Below are positions 59,823 through 64,000 of a stretch of 64,000 bases of DNA, piece after piece (the stretch's first letter is position 1; every line of letters starts with the position of its first letter). The notes under the pieces are model-generated. The model did no database searches. It had not been told where the DNA came from and worked only from the letters and a program-made list of their open reading frames with translations. Source of the stretch: Opitutus sp. (GTDB taxonomy: Bacteria; Verrucomicrobiota; Verrucomicrobiia; Opitutales; Opitutaceae); assembly GCA_013821985.1 (NCBI GenBank), contig PNJQ01000003.1:1-64000 (forward strand). The letters are read 5' to 3'. Made by a program: the position numbers and the translations under genes.

Positions 59823-60228
59823 TCAATTGCCCTTCGGCTTCGTCTGCATGAATTGATTTTTTTCAATCTGCTGGAGCGTCGGACTGTCCGGACCTTCAAC
59901 GGTCACGTTTTCATGTTTCGCCTGCGACTTCTTGATCCGGCGCGGTAGCAGTGAGCCCGTAGAGTGTAGAGTGAATGGTGACGTATTCGTCTTCCGCCGC
60001 GACTGCTGGCTTCTGGGCTTCTTGCGCAGGAGTAGAACATCCGGTTGAACACACGGTCAGCAAGCTCGCGAGAACAACAGTCACGACGGACCGGACCCAG
60101 ACGAAGACGGGGTAAACATGGCGCGAAAATCCGTGACGCGTGCCGCGAGACAACGGGTTTGCGGCCAACTCCGCCGTTTGCCGGGCAAGTTTCGAAGCTC
60201 CGGCGACAAGTTCGAACGAGAAATCCAT
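59823..60228 (-). pseudogene. Small exported protein gene with probable one-base frameshift
   Basis: Two overlapping minus-strand frames make sense only when joined. The first (ATG 60228 to about 59962) contains a hydrophobic lipoprotein-like stretch (SVVTVVLASLLTVCSTGCST) and AAEDEYVTIHSTL. The second, without its own start, continues TGSLLPRRIKKSQAKHENVT, then VEGPDSPTLQQIEKNQFMQT, and stops at 59823-59825. Skipping one base at 59961 (in AGAGTGTAGAG) joins them into a 134-residue product. The true start may be the GTG further inside the frame. It could be a real frameshift mutation, a sequencing error or programmed shifting. I do not recognise the family. Confidence 0.6.
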
Positions 60229-60251
60229 CCGACGGCGCTGGCCGCGTCGCG

Positions 60252-60803
60252 TTACGCCCCGACCGCCTTGTGCTCGGGCGCGAGCCATTCACCGGCGGAT
60301 TTTCCCGTGAGCGAATAAACCTTCATCGTCTTCATCGGTGGCGAATACACGTGCAGCGTCACGAGCGTCGTGCCTTCCGCTTGAAGATTGGAGACCTGAT
60401 GTGTCTCCGTGTCGTGCGAGGCAACGATCTCGCCGGTGAGGTAATCCTTCGTGCGCTCCGGCACCACCTGGCCACACGGGGAAAATTGATAAGCCGTCTC
60501 GCTGCACACGCCGGTCAGCACCTTGAACGCGCACACCGATTGCGCATGATCGTGGATCGGCGAGCGCTGACCGCTCTTCCAGCAAAGCACCAGCAGGTTG
60601 AACCACGGGCTCTCCGCGACGAGGTTGCGACAATAGCTGCCTTCCTCGAAGTGCAGATACTCGCGCAAATCCTCCAGCGTGACGCGCGACTCGATCAGCA
60701 GCCGCTGCAACGTCGCCAGGTCTGCGCGCTCCGTCTTAAGGCCGTGGAGGTAATTGAGGAGCGGCGCGAGCACCGCGGGCGGAGTTTTGGCGGTGTGATT
60801 CAT
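60252..60803 (-). CDS. Cysteine dioxygenase, type I family
   Basis: A 183-residue cupin-fold enzyme that oxidises L-cysteine to cysteine sulfinate with O2. Start ATG 60803; a GTG at 60851 would add 16 residues. The iron-binding triad is visible as SPIHDHAQSVCAFKVLTG (two His and the Cys that forms the Tyr-Cys cofactor in mammals) and THQVSNLQ (third His). YCRNLVAESPWFNLLVLCWK and TLVTLHVYSPPMKTMKVYSL are also typical. The role would be cysteine breakdown or sulfur supply. It lies 23 bp after the broken small gene in coordinate order and 109 bp from the DJ-1 gene. Confidence 0.92.
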   Translation of the reverse strand: MNHTAKTPPAVLAPLLNYLHGLKTERADLATLQRLLIESRVTLEDLREYLHFEEGSYCRNLVAESPWFNLLVLCWKSGQRSPIHDHAQSVCAFKVLTGVCSETAYQFSPCGQVVPERTKDYLTGEIVASHDTETHQVSNLQAEGTTLVTLHVYSPPMKTMKVYSLTGKSAGEWLAPEHKAVGA

Positions 60804-60912
60804 GACGACAGCTGCGGTTGACGCGGCAACGTAGCCATCGTCGTCCTGCACTCAAGCCTGCGCCTCTGAGCCCTTCGGCCCAAGAACGCGGAGGGAAATA
60901 ACCTCTCGCCCC

Positions 60913-61614
60913 CTATGGCCCGCTGGAGCCGCCCGTCGCCGGCGCAGCGGAATGCCGCTCGTATTCCATGTAAACTGCGGTCTGCGCCGCCACGTCCGCG
61001 CCGAAATAGCGTTCGACGACGTGGAGCGCCGCATCGATGCCCGACGTGAGCCCGCCCGCCGTGAGGATCGTCGCGCCGGATTGCACAAAGCGCTTGCCGG
61101 GCAGAAATCTCACCTGCGGATACCGCGTGTTGAACCTCTCGACGAAATCGTGGTGGGTGGCCGCCGGTTTGCCATCGAGCAATCCGGCCGCGGCGAGCTT
61201 CGCGACACCGGTGCAGACCGACATCAACACGTCAACGCGCGCCGCCTGGGCTCGCAACCACGCGAGCATTTCGGTCGAGCGGCCCGCCTGCGCGCCGACC
61301 ACAATCACGTCCGGCGGCGGGGCGTCCTGAAAAGTGTGATCCGGCACCACGGTCATCCCCACCGAGACGCGGATCGGTTCGCGAGTGTCCGAGACCGTGT
61401 AGAGCGCGAAGGGCATGCGGCGCCCGCGGACCTGCACATCCTGAAACACCTCCCACGGCCCGGCGAAATCGATCATCGTGGCGTGTTCGGTCAGCACCAC
61501 GGCAACCCGGATCGACCGCCCGTCCGCGGGCGGACGCAATGGCTCCGCAGCCGAACCGGCGACGCCGAAGGTGAGGACAGCGCTCAGCACGACACCGGAG
61601 ACATTGAGTTGCAT
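60913..61614 (-). CDS. Exported DJ-1/PfpI-family protein
   Basis: A 233-residue protein with a signal peptide (MQLNVSGVVLSAVLTFGVAG) and a class-I glutamine-amidotransferase-like/DJ-1 domain. Landmarks are VAVVLTEHATMIDFAGPWEV (first strand, Asp), PPPDVIVVGAQAGR, the nucleophile elbow SVCTGVAKLAAAGLLDG (reactive Cys) and the C-terminal segment ILTAGGLTSGIDAALHVVER, typical of the AraC-N/isonitrile-hydratase branch. Being exported is unusual for the family. It is 10 bp downstream of the FtsX-type permease, so the two form an operon. Confidence 0.88.
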   Translation of the reverse strand: MQLNVSGVVLSAVLTFGVAGSAAEPLRPPADGRSIRVAVVLTEHATMIDFAGPWEVFQDVQVRGRRMPFALYTVSDTREPIRVSVGMTVVPDHTFQDAPPPDVIVVGAQAGRSTEMLAWLRAQAARVDVLMSVCTGVAKLAAAGLLDGKPAATHHDFVERFNTRYPQVRFLPGKRFVQSGATILTAGGLTSGIDAALHVVERYFGADVAAQTAVYMEYERHSAAPATGGSSGP

Positions 61615-61624
61615 GGGCGACGCC

Positions 61625-64000
61625 TCAGTTCGCGCGCAAGGCGATGATCGGATTGATCGCCGTCGCGCGACGCGCCGGGATGAGACATGCTGTGGCAGCC
61701 ACGCTCAGCAGCGCGAGCACCACCCCCGCAAATGTCAGTGGGTCCGTCGTCGGCACACCGTAGAGCAGCGTTTCCATCAGGTGCACGAGCGCGAGACTGA
61801 TTCCAACGCCCAACCCGAGACCGACCGCGACAAATTGCAGCCCTTCGCGCAGGACCATCCACAACACCGTGGCGCGGTCCGCGCCCAGCGCCATGCGGAT
61901 GCCAATCTCCTGCGTCCGCTGGCTGACCGTGAACGCCAGCACGCCGCCGATCCCGGCCGCCGTGATTACCAACGCCAGCACCGCGAACAAGCCGAGCAGC
62001 GTCGCGATCAAGCGCGGCGACGCCAACGTGCGATGGCGCACATCCTCCAGCGTTTCGATGCGCGTGATGGGCTGGAGCGGATCGACGCGCTTCAACGCCT
62101 CGCGCAGCGACGGGATCAGCGTGTGCGGAGCGCCGGTTGTGCGGATGGCGACAGTGGCCGCGATGAGACCCCCGCTTTGCCGCAGCGGAGTATAGATTTC
62201 GTCCACGGGCTCGGCGTTGATTTGCTGACGCGCGTTGGCGACGACCCCGACGATGGTCGTCCACGTCCGTCCGCTGTTGAACGTGATACGCCGTCCGATC
62301 GGGTCCTCGCTTTTCCACACACGGCTGGCGAGCGATTGGTTGACGATCGCGACCGCCGGCGCCTCGGCGTTGTCGCCGGAGTTGAACGGGCGTCCGCGCA
62401 ACAACGGCTGGCCCACGACCAGGAAAAAATTCTCACTGATCGTCGTGGCCGAGGCGGACGGCGTGGGCGCGCCAGGTTGTTCGGATTGTCCCTCGAGACG
62501 GAACGGAAACGCGAAGTTGACCAAGCCGCCCAGCGGTTCGCGGCCGGAGACGGCGACCGCCTCCGCACCGGACAATTCAGCGGCGGCATTCATCGCGCGC
62601 TCCCAGTAACCGTAGCGCTTGGAAAAATCGTCGTAGCGCGACCAATTCAGACTGATCGGCGCCGCGAGCACGCGCGAGACGTCCATGCCGGCATCGACCT
62701 GATGCAGATTGTAGAGACTTCGCGCGGCCAAGCCGGCGCCGACGAGGAGTGGCACCGAAACCGCCACCTGCGAGACGACGAGCAGACCGCGCAGGCGATT
62801 GCCCGCGCCGCCGGTGCCGCGCGTGCCGTCCTTGAGCACTTCGACCAGCTGGTCGCCGGCCGGCAAGCGCGGCCGCGATCCGAAGAGCAGTCCCGTCGCG
62901 ACGGAGACAAACAACGTGAAAAGCAGCACGCCGCTGTTGATCGTGATTTCGTCGGCGCGCGGCAGGAACGCGCTCGCGTAGCCCACGAGCGCCTTGAGCC
63001 CGGCGCTGGCGAGCGCGAGTCCGAGGGCGCCGCCGAGCAGGGCGAGCAGGAGATTTTCCGTCACGAGCTGGCGGACGATGCGCCGCCGGCCCGCGCCCAT
63101 TGCCGCGCGCACGGCAAGCTCGCGGTCGCGACGCACGAGGCGCGCCAGCGCGAGGTTGGCGACGTTGGCGCACGCGATCAGCAGCACACAGGCCGACATC
63201 GCGAGCAGGACCAGCAACGGCGTGCGCGCGCTCCCGGTGAAGGCGCGAGCGAGTCCCTGCAGTTCCACCCGGTAACCCGCCGCCACCGGATAATTCTCCG
63301 GATACTCGCCGCAGAGTTCGAGGCCGACGCGCTGAGCGTCCTGAAGTGCAACCTCCGTTGCGACACCGTCCTTCACACGCGCGAAGACGTTGGCGATGAT
63401 GCGGCCCTGCCGGTTCGTGAGCGTGGATTCCGCGCCGCGGAACGGGCACGCCGACGCCGGCATATAGACATCGTCCGCGCCGGGAAACGCCGGGAGCGGC
63501 GGCAGCACGCCCACGACCGTGTGCGGCCGGTTGTTCATTTCGAACACTTGTCCGACCACGCCCGCATCGCCGCCAAACGTCCGCTGCCAGAAGGCGTGAC
63601 TGAGCATCAACACCGCCGGTGCACCCGGCTTGTCCTCCCCGGGCTGAAAGCTGCGTCCGAGGAGCGGCTTCACGCCGAGCACGTCGAAATAATTGTCCGA
63701 CACGACCGCCGTCTGCACGCGGACCGGCTCCGGGCGTCCGAGCAGGATGAAGAACATCGAGTGATATTCTGCGAGGCCGGTGAACGCGCGCGTGCGTTCG
63801 CGAAAATCCATGAAATCCGGAACGGAAAACCCAAGGTTGGGCCGGCCGGCTTGCGGCGCTGCCTGATTCAGCTGCACGAGCTCCTCCGGGCGATCGTAGG
63901 GCAGCTCGCGCAGCAACACGCCTTGCACGATCGAGAAGATCGCGGTGTTTGCGCCTATGCCGAGCGCCAGCGTCAGCACAACGATGGACGCGAAGCCGGG
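61625..64000 (-). CDS. MacB/FtsX-type ABC permease (ADOP-like), 5'-truncated
   Basis: The last 790 or so residues of a large permease whose 5' end lies beyond 64000. The visible start, PGFASIVVLTLALGIGANTA, is the first helix of MacB_PCD domains in the acidobacterial-type duplicated permeases. It then shows a periplasmic MacB domain (FQPGEDKPGAPAVLMLSHAF), three helices of the first FtsX unit (LLVLLAMSACVLLIACANVA, NLALARLVRRDRELAVRAAM), a second periplasmic domain and a final FtsX unit (TAAGIGGVLAFTVSQRTQEI, GIRMALGADRATV) ending ATAINPIIALRAN. No ATPase gene is in view. It likely exports peptides or acts in mechanotransmission; the substrate is unknown. Confidence 0.9.
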   Translation of the reverse strand, partial: PGFASIVVLTLALGIGANTAIFSIVQGVLLRELPYDRPEELVQLNQAAPQAGRPNLGFSVPDFMDFRERTRAFTGLAEYHSMFFILLGRPEPVRVQTAVVSDNYFDVLGVKPLLGRSFQPGEDKPGAPAVLMLSHAFWQRTFGGDAGVVGQVFEMNNRPHTVVGVLPPLPAFPGADDVYMPASACPFRGAESTLTNRQGRIIANVFARVKDGVATEVALQDAQRVGLELCGEYPENYPVAAGYRVELQGLARAFTGSARTPLLVLLAMSACVLLIACANVANLALARLVRRDRELAVRAAMGAGRRRIVRQLVTENLLLALLGGALGLALASAGLKALVGYASAFLPRADEITINSGVLLFTLFVSVATGLLFGSRPRLPAGDQLVEVLKDGTRGTGGAGNRLRGLLVVSQVAVSVPLLVGAGLAARSLYNLHQVDAGMDVSRVLAAPISLNWSRYDDFSKRYGYWERAMNAAAELSGAEAVAVSGREPLGGLVNFAFPFRLEGQSEQPGAPTPSASATTISENFFLVVGQPLLRGRPFNSGDNAEAPAVAIVNQSLASRVWKSEDPIGRRITFNSGRTWTTIVGVVANARQQINAEPVDEIYTPLRQSGGLIAATVAIRTTGAPHTLIPSLREALKRVDPLQPITRIETLEDVRHRTLASPRLIATLLGLFAVLALVITAAGIGGVLAFTVSQRTQEIGIRMALGADRATVLWMVLREGLQFVAVGLGLGVGISLALVHLMETLLYGVPTTDPLTFAGVVLALLSVAATACLIPARRATAINPIIALRAN

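Noticed and set aside
59903..60292. Alternative minus-strand frame over the broken small gene
   Set aside because: Its sequence is Arg/Ser-rich without signal or domain; the joined two-frame reading makes better protein sense.
1..64000. tRNA, rRNA, CRISPR arrays, insertion sequences, phage genes
   Set aside because: I looked through the intergenic regions and saw no cloverleaf-like sequence, no regularly spaced direct repeats and no transposase or integrase motifs.

Overview
The window is a high-GC bacterial chromosome segment. It looks like Verrucomicrobiota, most plausibly an Opitutaceae (Opitutus-like) genome. The clues are a PEP-CTERM exported protein, a run of TonB-dependent receptors whose mature N-termini carry a KLEKFVVTGS-type box, several periplasmic or lipoprotein genes, and recurrent GC-rich intergenic hairpins. 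This assignment is inferred from protein style, not from a marker gene. I see no rRNA, tRNA, CRISPR array, insertion sequence or prophage. Most genes are ordinary chromosomal genes on both strands in short operons.

Layout. 0-12 kb: a 1254-residue exported Sel1/coiled-coil/LysM protein with a striking 24-residue YPDLR repeat, glycerol kinase, a TRIC/UPF0126 membrane protein, an LpoB-like/COG3014-like lipoprotein pair, and a minus-strand operon of S9 peptidase, EamA transporter and small membrane protein. 12-24 kb: MATE exporter, old yellow enzyme, DUF167, a TonB-C protein, exonuclease III translationally coupled to a SET-domain protein, CinA-C amidase, SYLF protein, mini-metallopeptidase, Spy-like protein and BaiN-type flavoprotein. 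23-36 kb: AEC and TerC transporters, PEP-CTERM protein, ribosome hibernation factor, thioredoxin-like protein, DUF885 protein, an alpha/beta hydrolase with an Asp nucleophile, an SpoU methyltransferase, an alkaline-phosphatase-like protein without its usual zinc histidines, an unknown membrane protein, and an amphi-Trp/PucC-like gene pair.

36-45 kb: purple-acid-phosphatase-like enzyme, HemW-like radical SAM protein, APC permease, an anti-sigma-like/PAS fusion, a cytidylate-kinase-like protein, a three-gene operon (SRPBCC, formate/nitrite channel, unknown secreted protein), and a proline-rich single-pass protein. 45-60 kb is the most distinctive region: a LytS/LytTR two-component pair followed by four tandem TonB-dependent receptor genes. 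Each receptor gene ends in its own strong terminator, and three have a shared leader element about 118-128 bp before the start. Signal peptides pair the receptors as (1,2) and (3,4), but the mature domains pair them as (1,3) and (2,4), which suggests mosaic evolution.

60-64 kb: a small exported protein gene apparently broken by one extra base, cysteine dioxygenase, an exported DJ-1/PfpI protein, and a MacB/FtsX-type permease cut by the window edge. The receptors would need a TonB-ExbBD complex for energy. A TonB C-terminal-domain protein lies at 15.3 kb, but no ExbBD is present in the window.
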